Shown here one piece after another: positions 6,506 through 18,200 of a DNA stretch of 64,000 bases. Source of the stretch: CAZCTC01 sp964501335 (GTDB lineage Bacteria; Chloroflexota; Anaerolineae; B4-G1; SLSP01); assembly GCA_964501335.1 (NCBI GenBank), contig CAZCTC010000004.1, positions 1-64,000 on the forward strand, given 5' to 3'. Made by a program: the position numbers and the translations under genes. The first letter of the stretch is position 1; the number at the start of each line of letters is the position of its first letter. The notes beneath the pieces were generated by a model that made no database searches, was not told where the DNA came from, and saw nothing but the letters and a program-made list of their open reading frames with translations.

Positions 6506-9500
6506 ATGGACAGCAAAGAAATGGTACGGGTTTTGTTGGCGGAGGATGATGCGCTGGTTTGTGAGATGGTGCAGGGGGAACTGGCGGCAGTAGGGTACCG
6601 CGTGGTGGGGCGGGCGGCCAGTGGGGCCGAGGCGTTGGCGTTGACGGCGGTGCTGCAACCGGATGTTGTGTTGATGGATATTGTGTTGCCGGATATGAGC
6701 GGGATCGAGGTTATCCAGCGGATCTATCTGGTTTCTCCTACTCCGGTTGTGGTGTTGACGGATTGCGATTCTTTGGAGATGGTTCAGCAGGCCGGGGCGG
6801 CGGGCGTGGGTGCTTATCTGGTCAAACCGGCGCGGGGGGGGGAGATTGCGCGGGCTATTATGATTGCCCGGGCGCGTTTCAAGGATTTGATGGAGATGCG
6901 CCGGTTGAATCTGGAGTTGCAGGCGCAGGTGTTGGAGCGGCAACAGGCGGAAAGGGAGTTGCAGCAACGGCATCGGGTGCTGGATATGCTCAATCGGGCC
7001 GGCCAGGCGCTCAATTCGACGCTGGATTTGGATCATGTCTTGGTGACGATGCTGGAGGAAGTTCGGCATTTGCTGGGGGTGGTAGCCAGTTCGGTCTGGT
7101 TGATCGATCCGGAGTCGGGGGAACTGGTCTGCCGGCAGGCTTCGGGGCCGCAGCGGGATCATGTAACGGGTTGGCGACTGGCGCCGGGGGCGGGGATTTC
7201 CGGCTGGTCGGCGATGAGCGGGGAGAGTTTGATCGTTTCGGATGCCCAGGGGGATAAGCGGCATTTTATGGGGGTGGATGAGGAGACCGGGTTGGATTTG
7301 CATTCGATCCTCAGTGTGCCCTTGCAGGTGAAGAAGAAGGTGATTGGGGTGTTGCAGGTGGTGGATACCCGCCCCAACCGGTTCAGCGCTATGGATCTGG
7401 CGACATTGGAACCGCTGGCGGCCACGGCGGCTCTGGCGATTGAGAATGCCCGGTTGTTTCAAGAGACCGATCGGCTGCGGGTTTATAACCAGAATATCAT
7501 CCGCAGTTTGCAGGAAGGGATCCTGATGGAGGCCGCCGATGGGCGAATCACCTTTGCCAATTCGGTCTTGCTGGAGATGTTGGGGTATCAATATCCTGAG
7601 GAGTTGTTGGGCAAGGATTGGCGGGTGATCTGTGCGCCTCAGGCGCTGGTGCTGGTGGAGCAGCAGACCTCGCAGCGGTTGGAAGGGCTTTGCAGCCGGT
7701 ATGAGACGGAGTTGATCACGAAGGATGGGCGTTTTGTGCCCGTTTTGATCAGTTCGCGTTTGCTGTTTGAAGAAGCCCGATATGTCGGGACGCTTTCGGT
7801 TTTTACAGATATCACCGAACGCAAACGGACGGAGGAGCTGAGTCGGCGGCAGCGCGATCTGGCGTTATTGCTGAGTGCGACGGTGGATCTGGAGCAGGCC
7901 TTGCAGCGCTGCATGGAGATGGCGTTAGAAATCTCGGGTCTGGATGCCGCCAGCATTTATCTGCTGGATGAGGTGACCAACGAGATTTATCTGGCGCAGG
8001 CTTTGGGGATGACCCCTGAGGTGACGCGCTTCCCCGCTTTTTCGGCCCCTTTTGAGATCTTCATTGCTTTTCAACCCCAGTATATGCATTATCAGGAGGT
8101 CGGATTCTATTTCCCGGCCGGGCCGGAGGAAAATCTACGGGCCGTGGGATTTATTCCTATTCTCCGGTATGAAGAACGGGTGGTGGCCTGTATGTGTGTG
8201 GCTTCGCGGTTGTTGTTACAGATTCCGGAAGCGGTGCGGCCGGCGTTGGAAGGGATTGCGGCTCAGGTGGGGAGTGTGCTGGCGCGGTTGAAGGCCGAAC
8301 AGGCGCTGCGGGAATCTCAGGCCCGGTATCGCGCCGTATCGGAGTTGACCTCGGATTACGCCTATTCTTTGCTGGTCGATTTTGGGGAGCGGATGAGCTT
8401 TGAGTGGGTGACCGATGCTTTTATGCGGATTACCGGTTATAACGTGGCGCAGGTGCAGGAGCTGGGCGGGCTGGAGGCGCTGATCCATCCGGAAGATCGG
8501 GCCATTTTCCATTTGCGTTGCCAGTTGTTGATTGCCGGACAGACCGATGTCAGCGAATTCCGGATCATTACCCGTCAGGGTGAGGTGCGCTGGCTGCGGG
8601 AGCATGGTTCGCCGGTGTGGGATGAAGGGCATACGCGGGTCGTGCGGATTTTCGGGGCGGCTCAGGATGTGACCGAGCGTAAATGGATGGAGGAATCGTT
8701 ACGGGAAAGCGAGGAGCGGCTGCGGCAGATCATTCAGCAGATGCCCTATCCGATGGAGGTCTGTACGCCCGATGGGTTAGAGATCATGGCGAATCCGGCC
8801 TTTCTGGATCAGTTTGGGTCGTTAAATGGGATCGGATTGATCGAGCGGTTGGGGTTGAAGGCGCGGATGGCGCCGGTGTATGAGGGATTTCCGGTCTTTC
8901 TGCCGGAAGTGACCACAGTCCCGATCGATGCCCGGCGCGGGGGGGAGAAGGAGGTTTTTGAGGTGACGCTTTTCCCGGTCTTCCGGCCGTCGGGCGAGTT
9001 GCGCAATGTGGTGACGATCTGGCAGGAGATCACGGAGCGGCGACGGGCGGAGGCGGCGTTGCGGCGTTCGGAGCAGCGGTTCCGTTCGCTGGTCGAGTCG
9101 GCGGACGATTTGATTTTTGTGCAGGATCTGCCGGAAGGGCGGTATCTACTGTTCCATTCGCCGGCGCGTTATCCCTTGCTTTCGCAAGATTTTGAGGGCC
9201 ATTGTCCGGAAGATTGTTTGCCGCCGGAGGTGGCGGCGCTGCATCGGGAGAAGTTGCAGCAGGTGGCGCAGGAGCGGGCGACGGTGGTTTTTGAAGAGGA
9301 GCGCGATTTCCGGGCGCAGCGGTTTTATTTTATGACCACGTTGTCGCCGATCCGGGACAGCGACGGGCGGGTGAATGCCGTGGTGGGGATCAGCCGCGAT
9401 GTCAGTGCGCAGCGGCGGATGCAGGCCCGGATCATTCAATCCGACCGGTTGGTGATTGTGGGGAAGCTGGCGGCCTCGGTAGCCCATGAGATTAACAATC

Positions 9501-10114
9501 CGTTGCAGTCGATTCTGGGCTGTTTGGGGTTGGCCCAGGAGGCGCTGGAGGAAGGGCGCGAAGTGGGGCAATATTTGCGGGTGGCGCGCGATGAAGTGCG
9601 GCGGATTGCGCGGATTGTGGGGCGGATGCGCAATTTGTACCGGCCGGAGTCGGGCGAGGTCGCGCCGGCGAGTGCCAATGAGCTGTTGGAGGAGGTTTTG
9701 GAACTGAGCCGGAAGCAATGTCAGGACAGCCAGGTGGAGGTTTTCTGGTTGCCCGAGCCGCAGCTGCCGATGTTGTTGGTGGGAGCGGATCGGATCAAGC
9801 AGGTCTTTTTCAATTTGTTATTGAACGCCATTGTGGCCATGCCGAAAGGAGGGCAATTACAGATCAGCACGGCTTATACGGTTTCGCCACCGGGGGTGCG
9901 GATTGAATTTGCCGATACCGGGGTGGGAATTGATCCGGAAGTATTGCCGCATATTTTTGAACCTTTTTTCAGCACGAGGTCGGATGGTACCGGGTTAGGG
10001 CTATCGATCAGTATGGGGATTGTGGAACAGTATGGAGGGCGAATTGAGGCGCAGAGTCAGTTAGGGTTGGGAAGTATTTTTACAATCTGGCTGCCGGCTG
10101 TGGCCGGCGTGTAG
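6506..10114 (+). CDS. Hybrid sensor histidine kinase, REC-GAF-PAS-GAF-PAS-PAS-PAS-HisKA-HATPase
   Basis: Cytoplasmic sensor kinase of about 1200 residues without membrane segments. Order: N-terminal receiver (about 5-125, acceptor Asp57 in VLMDIVLPDMSG), coiled coil (130-165), GAF (180-318), PAS (330-437), GAF (452-595), PAS (605-725), PAS (737-843), PAS (855-971), HisKA (975-1045, phospho-His994 in SVAHEINNP) and HATPase with LLLNAIVAM, FADTGVGID and GTGLGLSI. The N-terminal receiver means it may be switched by an upstream kinase or relay. I chose ATG 6506 because GAGGTG lies 9 bases before it; GTG 6494 is the alternative. It heads the + strand signalling island and is followed after 28 bases by an OmpR-type regulator, its likely partner. 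Confidence 0.93.
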   Translation: MDSKEMVRVLLAEDDALVCEMVQGELAAVGYRVVGRAASGAEALALTAVLQPDVVLMDIVLPDMSGIEVIQRIYLVSPTPVVVLTDCDSLEMVQQAGAAGVGAYLVKPARGGEIARAIMIARARFKDLMEMRRLNLELQAQVLERQQAERELQQRHRVLDMLNRAGQALNSTLDLDHVLVTMLEEVRHLLGVVASSVWLIDPESGELVCRQASGPQRDHVTGWRLAPGAGISGWSAMSGESLIVSDAQGDKRHFMGVDEETGLDLHSILSVPLQVKKKVIGVLQVVDTRPNRFSAMDLATLEPLAATAALAIENARLFQETDRLRVYNQNIIRSLQEGILMEAADGRITFANSVLLEMLGYQYPEELLGKDWRVICAPQALVLVEQQTSQRLEGLCSRYETELITKDGRFVPVLISSRLLFEEARYVGTLSVFTDITERKRTEELSRRQRDLALLLSATVDLEQALQRCMEMALEISGLDAASIYLLDEVTNEIYLAQALGMTPEVTRFPAFSAPFEIFIAFQPQYMHYQEVGFYFPAGPEENLRAVGFIPILRYEERVVACMCVASRLLLQIPEAVRPALEGIAAQVGSVLARLKAEQALRESQARYRAVSELTSDYAYSLLVDFGERMSFEWVTDAFMRITGYNVAQVQELGGLEALIHPEDRAIFHLRCQLLIAGQTDVSEFRIITRQGEVRWLREHGSPVWDEGHTRVVRIFGAAQDVTERKWMEESLRESEERLRQIIQQMPYPMEVCTPDGLEIMANPAFLDQFGSLNGIGLIERLGLKARMAPVYEGFPVFLPEVTTVPIDARRGGEKEVFEVTLFPVFRPSGELRNVVTIWQEITERRRAEAALRRSEQRFRSLVESADDLIFVQDLPEGRYLLFHSPARYPLLSQDFEGHCPEDCLPPEVAALHREKLQQVAQERATVVFEEERDFRAQRFYFMTTLSPIRDSDGRVNAVVGISRDVSAQRRMQARIIQSDRLVIVGKLAASVAHEINNPLQSILGCLGLAQEALEEGREVGQYLRVARDEVRRIARIVGRMRNLYRPESGEVAPASANELLEEVLELSRKQCQDSQVEVFWLPEPQLPMLLVGADRIKQVFFNLLLNAIVAMPKGGQLQISTAYTVSPPGVRIEFADTGVGIDPEVLPHIFEPFFSTRSDGTGLGLSISMGIVEQYGGRIEAQSQLGLGSIFTIWLPAVAGV

Positions 10115-10142
10115 CCGGATTTTAGTTTGATAAGGAGCTGGG

Positions 10143-10883
10143 ATGGCTGAATCGCTACGTGCCTTGATTCTGGACGATGAACAATCGATTCGCTTTTTCC
10201 TGAGCGAGACATTAAGTTCGATGGGGTATAAGGTGGTCGGTGCCGGCAGCGGAGAAGAGGCATTGGAGCTGTTGCGAGAGACTTTGTTCGATCTGGCGAT
10301 TTTGGATTTGAAGCTGGGCGGCCGGATCGATGGATTGAAAGTTCTGGAGGCGATCCGCTGGCGCTGGCCGGATACTGTGGTGATCATTTTGACGGCTCAC
10401 GGCTCTTTTGAATCGGCGCTTTCGGCGATCGAGCAGGGGGTGGATGGATATATGTTGAAACCCATTGAGCCGGAGGAGCTGCGCGGGGTGGTGGCCGAAG
10501 CTTTTGCCCGCCGGGAACGGTTACGGGGAGGAATTCAGGAATCGCCGCGGGACAATCGGTCGTTGCAGATCGGCGGTCTGGCCGTAGATCAGGATCGGCG
10601 GTTGGTGACGTTGGAAGAGCAGCCGTTGCCGTTGACGCCATCGGAGTATCGTTTGCTGATTTATTTGATGCAGAATGCCGATCGGGTCAGCACCCCTCAG
10701 GAGCTGGTGCGGGTGGTGCAGGGGTATGAGTGTGAAGAGAGCCAGGAGGCGCGAGAGATTATCAAGTGGTATATTTATCGTTTGAGACGTAAAATCGAAG
10801 CGGATCCCTCTCAACCGCGTTATATCGTCAATGTGCGAGGGGTGGGGTATACCATTCAATCAGAAGTAGACAGCAGAAAGTAG
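10143..10883 (+). CDS. OmpR/PhoB-type response regulator
   Basis: Transcription factor of 246 residues. The receiver domain (about 5-120) has acidic residues in LDDEQ, acceptor Asp55 in LAILDLKLGG and the conserved Lys in YMLKPIEPEE. A winged-helix domain follows (about 140-240), with LTPSEYRLLIYLM and the recognition-helix region WYIYRLRRKIE, ending RYIVNVRGVGYTIQ, typical of the family. The start follows AAGGAG. It is the only DNA-binding output among the ten receiver domains of the island and sits right after the first kinase. Targets are unknown. Confidence 0.93.
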   Translation: MAESLRALILDDEQSIRFFLSETLSSMGYKVVGAGSGEEALELLRETLFDLAILDLKLGGRIDGLKVLEAIRWRWPDTVVIILTAHGSFESALSAIEQGVDGYMLKPIEPEELRGVVAEAFARRERLRGGIQESPRDNRSLQIGGLAVDQDRRLVTLEEQPLPLTPSEYRLLIYLMQNADRVSTPQELVRVVQGYECEESQEAREIIKWYIYRLRRKIEADPSQPRYIVNVRGVGYTIQSEVDSRK

Positions 10884-10999
10884 ATGGGAAGATGGGAAGG
10901 GGCGTGTGGTAGTGGGAGAAATATCTTCTGTTTTCGTGCGTCCCGCTACGCCGGCGGCGCGCAAAAATAGGAACAAAGTTTAGAAAGCGAGGGCAGGGG

Positions 11000-12106
11000 A
11001 TGGACACTCGAAAAAAGGTGTTGGTGGTGGATGATGAAGAACAGGTGTTGTTTGTGGTGGGCGATGGGTTGAAAAAACTGGGGGATGCTTATGAGATTGT
11101 CACGGTGCAGGACCCTCTGGATGCGGCCGATCTCTTACGGCAGATGCCGTTTGCGTTGATGATTACCGATTTGAAGATGCCGGGGATGGACGGCATTGCC
11201 CTGACGGAAGTGGGGCGGGCGTTGCAGCCGATGATGAAGATTATGTGGATGACGGCTTATCAATGGCGGGATGCGGATGCCGAACGGTTGGGGGTGGTGC
11301 GGTGTATGAATAAGCCCCTGGAGGTCAATGAAATCCGCACGGCGGCGTTACAGGTATTGGAAGGGATTTCGTCACCGGTAGCCCGGACCGGTAAGCAGAT
11401 TTTGATTGTGGAGGATTCGCCCCAGGAAGCGATTGTGTTGTATCAGGCGTTGGGGGCGGTGCAGGGGGGCTATCAGGTCAAGATTACGCTGTTGTTGGAT
11501 GAGGCTTTGAACAGTTTGCGTTATGAGCGGTACGATTTGATCCTGGTGGGGCTGCATCTGGGGACTTCTAATGAGCTGGATTTTGTCCAGCGTGCTCACC
11601 GGCTCAGTCCGCGGACCCGGGTGGTGTTGCTGGAGCCGCCGAGTTCGATGGAAGCGGAACGTAAGGTGGTTGCTCTGGGGGCTTTGCATCTGACCGAGTT
11701 GACCGATTTGCCGGATTTGATGGGCGTACTGCGGCCGGCCCTGGCCCGCTTGCCCCGCCGTCAGCGGATCTTGCTGTTGGGTGAGGATGATGAGAGCCGG
11801 GGGCTGTATTTCAAGGCGCTTTCTCGGAGCGGATACGAAGTGTATGTGAATGCGGATGTGGATGAAGCCGGGCGGTTTTTGAAGGATTATTGTTTTGATC
11901 TCTGTATCTGGAACTTGCCGCGGGCCTGGTCATTGCAGGCGGTGCCTGCTCAGCGCCAGGTGGGAATTTTGCAACGGGCCGGGATGGCGATCTTGTTGCT
12001 GGCGGCGGAGCCGGGAAATGAGTCCCTGCCGCAGGTGGTGGTAGAGCGGAAAGTGGCGCCGGGGGATTTGCCGGCGTTAGTTCAGCGGATTTTATCGGGG
12101 TCCTGA
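11000..12106 (+). CDS. Triple receiver-domain protein with two degenerate receivers
   Basis: 368 residues made only of receiver-like domains. Receiver 1 (about 5-120) is canonical: VVDDEEQ, acceptor Asp57 in MITDLKMPGMDG. Receiver 2 (about 132-245) keeps IVEDSPQE but has YDLILVGLHLG where the acceptor Asp is expected, so Gly replaces Asp. Receiver 3 (about 252-365) keeps LLGEDDES but reads DLCIWNLPR, with Asn at that site. Domains 2 and 3 are therefore probably pseudo-receivers acting by protein contact. No output domain is present. It lies between the OmpR regulator and the giant kinase and may act as a scaffold or phosphate sink. Function is inferred from architecture. Confidence 0.88.
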   Translation: MDTRKKVLVVDDEEQVLFVVGDGLKKLGDAYEIVTVQDPLDAADLLRQMPFALMITDLKMPGMDGIALTEVGRALQPMMKIMWMTAYQWRDADAERLGVVRCMNKPLEVNEIRTAALQVLEGISSPVARTGKQILIVEDSPQEAIVLYQALGAVQGGYQVKITLLLDEALNSLRYERYDLILVGLHLGTSNELDFVQRAHRLSPRTRVVLLEPPSSMEAERKVVALGALHLTELTDLPDLMGVLRPALARLPRRQRILLLGEDDESRGLYFKALSRSGYEVYVNADVDEAGRFLKDYCFDLCIWNLPRAWSLQAVPAQRQVGILQRAGMAILLLAAEPGNESLPQVVVERKVAPGDLPALVQRILSGS

Positions 12107-12116
12107 TCGAATTGAC

Positions 12117-12143
12117 TTGACAAGTTATAAAAATGGTTAAAAT
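12117..12143 (+). promoter_or_regulatory. Possible promoter of the giant kinase gene
   Basis: TTGACA (12117-12122), 15-base spacer, TAAAAT (12138-12143), in an A/T-rich 180-base gap. The spacer is short. The mRNA would have a leader of roughly 135 bases. Confidence 0.4.
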
Positions 12144-12286
12144 AAGGTTAACTCCTTCTTAACGCAATTGAAATACACAATTCCCTAAGATTGGAGTATG
12201 ATAGAAGAGATTCCCCCCTTTCTGCACCTGGCCCAGTATGGATATTGGTTTGTTTAAAGAATGCATTGCACAAGGAGGCATGGCTC

Positions 12287-15200
12287 ATGGCTGCTGCAGG
12301 TGATCGGCTTCCAAATTCCGCGTCAGACAAGACCCCTGATACACTTCGCTTCCGTTCGTTGCGATATCATATCGCGTTATCGATGGCTGGACTGGTGTTC
12401 CTGGCCATGAGTCTGGTTTTGTTGTCAGGGGCGAATGCCAGCCTTCAGCAATGGATTATCACGGCAGTATTCACTTTTTTGGGGGCTGTGGCCGGCTATT
12501 TGATGGGGGGCTGGTTTACAGAAGGGCTGGTGGAGCTCAATCAGGTTTTGGATCTGGTGTTGGGGGGCGATTTAAATGCCCGTTCCAATTTGCGCACCCG
12601 AAATGAAGCCGGATTGCTGGCGGCCCGTCTTAATCGATTTATTGAATATGCAGCTTCTTTGGGGGCCGGCACGGCTTCGCAGCGGCAGGATCAGATTGAA
12701 CAGCGCCGGCAGCTGGAAGAGCGTAGCCGGGAATTGGAAGCCAGTCAACGGGTTACTTTTGCCGCCAGTGAGCGGGTGAGTCCCGGGGAGTTGTTGGGCC
12801 TGGTGGTGAATCTGATCCGCGATCAGTTCAATCTGTATCATGTCCAGGTCTATCTGGTCAATCAGGAACGGGGCAGCGCCGTTTTGACGGAAAGCACGGG
12901 CTATGCGGGACGGCAGCTGTTACAGCAAAAGCATGAGATTTCTTTGAATACCCCCTCGCTGATCTCGCGCACTATTAATGAGGGAAAGCCGATCATTGTG
13001 GACGATGTGTCGACCTCTCCCGATTATTATGCCAATCCTTTGTTGCCGGAGACGCGTTCTGAGCTGGTGGTGCCGTTGCGGGTGGGGGGACGGGTGATGG
13101 GGGCGTTGGACGCTCAGGATCGAAATCTCAATCGTTTTTCTGAACATACGGCGGCTCTGTTCCAGACGATGGCGGAACAGGTCGCTTTTCTTTTTGAAAA
13201 CAGCGAATTGCTGGCCCGAACGCAGGAGCAGACGGAGGCGCTCAATCGATTCACCGTGCAGCTGCGCACCGGGGCGGAGATTGCCGGCCGTATCAGCTCG
13301 ATTCTGGATCTGGATCGGTTGTTGGGGGAAGTGGTCGAGTTGATGCAGAGCCGGTTTGGTTTGTATCATGTGCATATCTATTTGCTGGATGAGGCCGGGG
13401 AAAAGCTGGTGGTGCAGGCCGGTTCCGGCGAGGTCGGGCGGGTGTTGCGGGAGCGCAAACATCAACTGGGGCTCAACCAGGAACGCAGCGTGGTGTCGCG
13501 GGCGGCCCGGGAACAGCATGGGGTGTTGATCAACGATACCACGCTGGCTTCGGATTTCACGCCCAATCCTTTGTTGCCGCAAACGCGGTCGGAGCTGGCG
13601 GTCCCGCTGGTGGTGGGCGGGCGGGTGCTGGGCGTGTTGGATGTCCAGGACGATCAGGTGCAGCGTTTCAGTGAAGCCGATGTGGATACCTTCAATACGC
13701 TGGCCGGGCAGATTGCCAATGCAGTGCAGAATGCGCGCTTCTTCAGCGCCCAACAGCGGTTGCAGCAGGAGCTGCATCGCTCGGAGCAGAAGTTCCGGGA
13801 GATCGTGGCGCGCGCGCAGACCGGGATTTTCCGTTCGATGATGAACGGGCAGCTGGCGGAAGCCAATCCTCACATGCTCCAGACGTTAGGCTTTTCCACG
13901 ATCGAAGAATTGAATGCCGTGGGGTTGAGCAAGGTCTACGTCAATATCGAGGATCGGCAGAAGTTGTGGGAACTGGCTCAGCAGGGGCCCGTTTCCGGTT
14001 TTGAGGCGCAGGTGCGGCGGGCGGACGGGCAGGTGATTCCCATTTTGATCAGCGCGATACTGGTGCGGGATGAGAACGGCCAGCCGGCCTTTATGGAAGG
14101 GGCCTTTGAGGATATCAAGGAACGCAAAGCGGCGGAAGCCGAGGTGCGGGAGTCGGCGGCCAAGATCCGGGCCATGTTCGATGCCATCACGGACGGGATT
14201 ACCTTTACGGATCTGCAGGGCCGGATTGTGGATGTCAATGAGGCCACGTTGAAGTTGCACGGTTATGCCAGCCGCGAAGCTTTGTTGGGCAAGATTTCGC
14301 TGGAACTGGTTTCTGAAAAAGAGCGGGAAGCGGCGATTCAGAATCTGGCCTATACGGCCGAGACGGGTTTCAGCGGGACGAATGAGTATAATTTATTGCG
14401 GGGTGACGGTTCGACCTTCTCCGGGGAATTGACGGCGGCCATGGTGCGCGGCAGTGAAGGGCAACCGATCGGTTTTATTGCGGTTTCGCGCGATATTACG
14501 GCCCGGAAGCAGATCGAAGAAGTGCAGCGGGAAAATGAAGAGCGCATGCAGACCATTCTGGCGTCGATTCCGGCCGCGGTGGTATTGAGTCACCCCCAGA
14601 AACACTCGGTGTTGTTTGCCAATAAGGAATTTTCCCACCTGTTCCGCGTTCCGTTGAATGAGTTCATCGGTTCGGTCAACCCCGATTTTATTGCCAATCC
14701 AGATGACGGCGCCCGGATGATGGCCCTTTATCGGCAGCAGGGTTTTGTGAAGAATTACGAAGCGGTGATGCGCCGGCCGGACGGCTCGACGTTCTGGGGG
14801 TTGTTGTCGGCCGATGTGGTTCAATTCTCGGATGAGGCTTTGATTTTGCGGACGATCCTGGATATCTCCGAGCGTAAAGAGGCCGAACGCATTCAGGAAG
14901 AGTATGCTCAGCGGTTGAACATTGCGGCCGAGATTGCGACGAAGGTCGGCTCGATTTTGGACCCGGATCTGTTGTTGGAAACGACGATCCCGTTGTTGAA
15001 GGAGCGGTTCGACCTTTATCACGTGCATGTCTATACCCTCGATGCTGAGAATCAGGATCTGGTGCTGCGGGCGGGGTATGGGGAACCCGGTCGGATTATG
15101 CGCGAGCGCGGTCACCGTATCCCAATGACGCGGGAGCAGAGTCTGGTGGCCCGGGCGGCCCGCAGCCGGGAAATTGTGGTGGTGGACGATGTGGCGCAGG

Positions 15201-18200
15201 CTCCGGATTTCCTGCCCAATCCCTTGTTGCCGGCTACCCGGTCGGAGGCCGCCGTTCCGGTGGTGGTGGGCGACCGACTTTTCGGGGTTTTCGATGTGCA
15301 GGACGATGCTCCCGAGCGGTTCGGCCCTTCGGATGTGGATGTTTTCCGGACGCTGGCCGGGCAGATCGGGGCGGCGTTGCAGAATGCCGAGCTTTACCGC
15401 CAATCGCAAAACGAGCGGCTTTTCTACGATGGGATTTTGACCAACCTGCCGGTGGGGGTGTGGGCGGTCGACAACCAGTTCAATATCCGGTTGGTCAATC
15501 GGGCGGCCCAGTCGATGATGGGCCGCGAGGTGAAGTCGGGATTGGGCGGCGAGACGCATGTCGAGGCCTATGATGTCATCAATACCGAGACCGGGGAAAA
15601 GTATGATGAGTCCAGGCTGCCGATCGTCAATGCGGTGACTCAGGGAATCAAGGCGGCGGTTTCCGATATCGGGGTGAAGTGGCCCGAGGGGAAGGTGGTG
15701 CCGATGTTGATCAATGCGGCACCGTTGACCGATGTGGATGGAGAGCAGATCGGTGGCGTGGCGATCATCGTCGATTTGACCGATTTGAAGGCGGCGCAGG
15801 CCGAGACCCAGCGGTTGTTGCAGGAGACCGAGGTGCGCCTGCATATCAATGAGGCGTTGGCGGAAGCGCATACGGAAGAAGAGGTTTTGGATACCATCAT
15901 TCGGATGGGTGAACTCTATCCGCAAATTCAGGTCACTCTTTTCACCTTTGAGGGGGAGGAAAATGACCAATCGGTGACGGTGCGGCGGCGGGGAGATTAT
16001 CAGAGCGGCATCGTTTCGCAGCGTCCGGTGGGGATGCGCTTCCCGGTCTCGCGGTATCCGATTTTGAAACTGGTAGCGGCGCACGATAGTTTTGTTTCAC
16101 CGAATTTTATGGTGGATGAGCGGGTCGATGCCGAGACGCGGGCTTTGATTGCTACCGGCGGCGGCAAGAGTCTGGCGATGATTCCGATAACGGTCGGCAA
16201 TGATTGGATCGGAGGGCTGGGTTTGCTTTCGGCCACGGAAGGCGATTTTGATGAAGCCAAGCTGCGTTTCTATGAGGCGCTGGCCGATCAAGGGGCGGTG
16301 GCGTTGCGGGCGGCCCAGCTGCGGGATGCGCTGGAATTGACCCAGGCTTCCGTGGACGAGGCGCTGGATTCTATTTTCTGGGCGGATGAGAAGCTGCGGA
16401 TCATCCGGGTCAATCGGACGGCTTGTGAGAAGTTCGGTTATACCGAGAAAGAATTCTTCTCGATGACCCTGACCGATCTGGATGCCCAGCAGGATAACCT
16501 TGTGGATTGGCAGAGTGTTCAGAAGCTTATGCAGGAGCGGCGGTTTGCCACGACGATCCGGGAACACAGGACCAAGGACGGGACCGTCTTCCCGGTGGAA
16601 CTGGCTTTGCACTATATGGAGTATGGCGGTCAGATCCGGTACTTTACTTTTGTCCGCGATATCACGGAACGTAAGCTGGCGGAGGAAGAACGGGAACGGT
16701 TGGTCGCCGTTCTGGAATCGTCGTCCAATTATGTAGGGATTTCGGCGCCTGATGGGACGTTGATCTATATGAACAAAGCGTTGCGGGATTTGGGCGGGCT
16801 GGGGGACGATGCAGTGTTGTCTCATTATACGGTGGCCCACTTCTATCCTGAGGAGCAGATCGCGCAGGTGATGCAGGAGACGATCCCCACGGCGTTGGAG
16901 ATGGGTATCTGGCGCGGCGAGTCGGTGCTGTTGGGGGCCGATGGGCGGCGCGTGCCGGTGATGAGCACGGTGATTGGTCGGAAGGATGCTCAGGGAAATC
17001 CGCTTTATCTGGCGAATCTGTCCCTGGATGTGACGGATATCAAACGGGCGGAGGCGACGGCGCGCGAGGCGGCGGCGAAGACCCGGGCGATCTTCGATGC
17101 CATGACCGACGGGATCGCGGCTACCGATATGCGGGGACATTTGATCGATGCCAATGACGCCAATGCCCGCATGTTGGGGTATGCCAGTCGGGAAGAGATG
17201 CTGACGCTGGATTCGTTTGATATCGTGGTACCCGAGGAAGCTGAAAGGGCCCGGGCCGGATTGATGAAAACTCTGCGAGAGGGTGCCAGTGGGATTATCG
17301 AATATCATTTGAAGCGGCGCGATGGGTCGGTATTTGAGGGCGAGTTGAACTCGGCTTTGATGCGGAATGCGGAGGGGCAGCCAATCGGTTTTGTGGCGAT
17401 GGTTCGCGATATTACCGAACGCAAACAGGTTGAGGCGGAACGTGAACGGTTGACGGCGGTATTGAATGCCTCACCTGATTTTATGGCGATGGCCGAGCCG
17501 GATGGGAAGATCATTTACCTGAACCCGGCAGCGCGGCAGATGGTAGGAATCCCTCTGGATGTTCCGGTTGAGAATTACACCATTGCTGATTTTTATGAGC
17601 CGGAAGAGGCTGAACGCGTTTTGCAAGAAGTGATTCCGATTGCAGTGGCGAGCGGCAGCTGGAGCGGTGAGAGTACGTTGCGGAGACAGGATAGCCGGCT
17701 TGTGCCGACTCTGGCGACCATCATTGCCCGGCGGGATGCCCAGGGAAAACTCCTTTATCTGGCGAACATTTCCCGCGATATTACGGAGATCAAGCGGGCA
17801 GAAGCCGAAGTTCAGGAGTCGGAAGCGCGGATTCGCGCCATGTTTGATGCCATTACCGACGGCGTGACTTTCACCAATTTGCAGGGTGTGGTGGTGGATA
17901 TGAATCAATCCACCTTAAAGTTGCACGGTTTTGATCGGCGGGAAGAGCTGTTGGGATTGACCTCGCTGGAGCTGGTGGCCGAGGCCGATCATCCCAAGGC
18001 GTTATCCTATCTTTCGCGGTTGGTGGAGTTGGGGACTACCGGCCGGCTGGAATATCATTTGAAGCGCAAAGACGGTAGCCTTTTCGATGGCGAGTTGACG
18101 TCGGCGCTGGTGCGGAGTGCGACTGGAGATCCGTTGGGTTATGTTGCGGTCAGCCGGGATATTACCGAACGTAAACAGGCCGAGGCGGAACGGGAACGGT

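Noticed and set aside
12191..12286. TTG start at 12191 for the giant kinase
   Set aside because: The extra 32 residues have no ribosome site before them, while ATG 12287 has AAGGAGG at ideal spacing.
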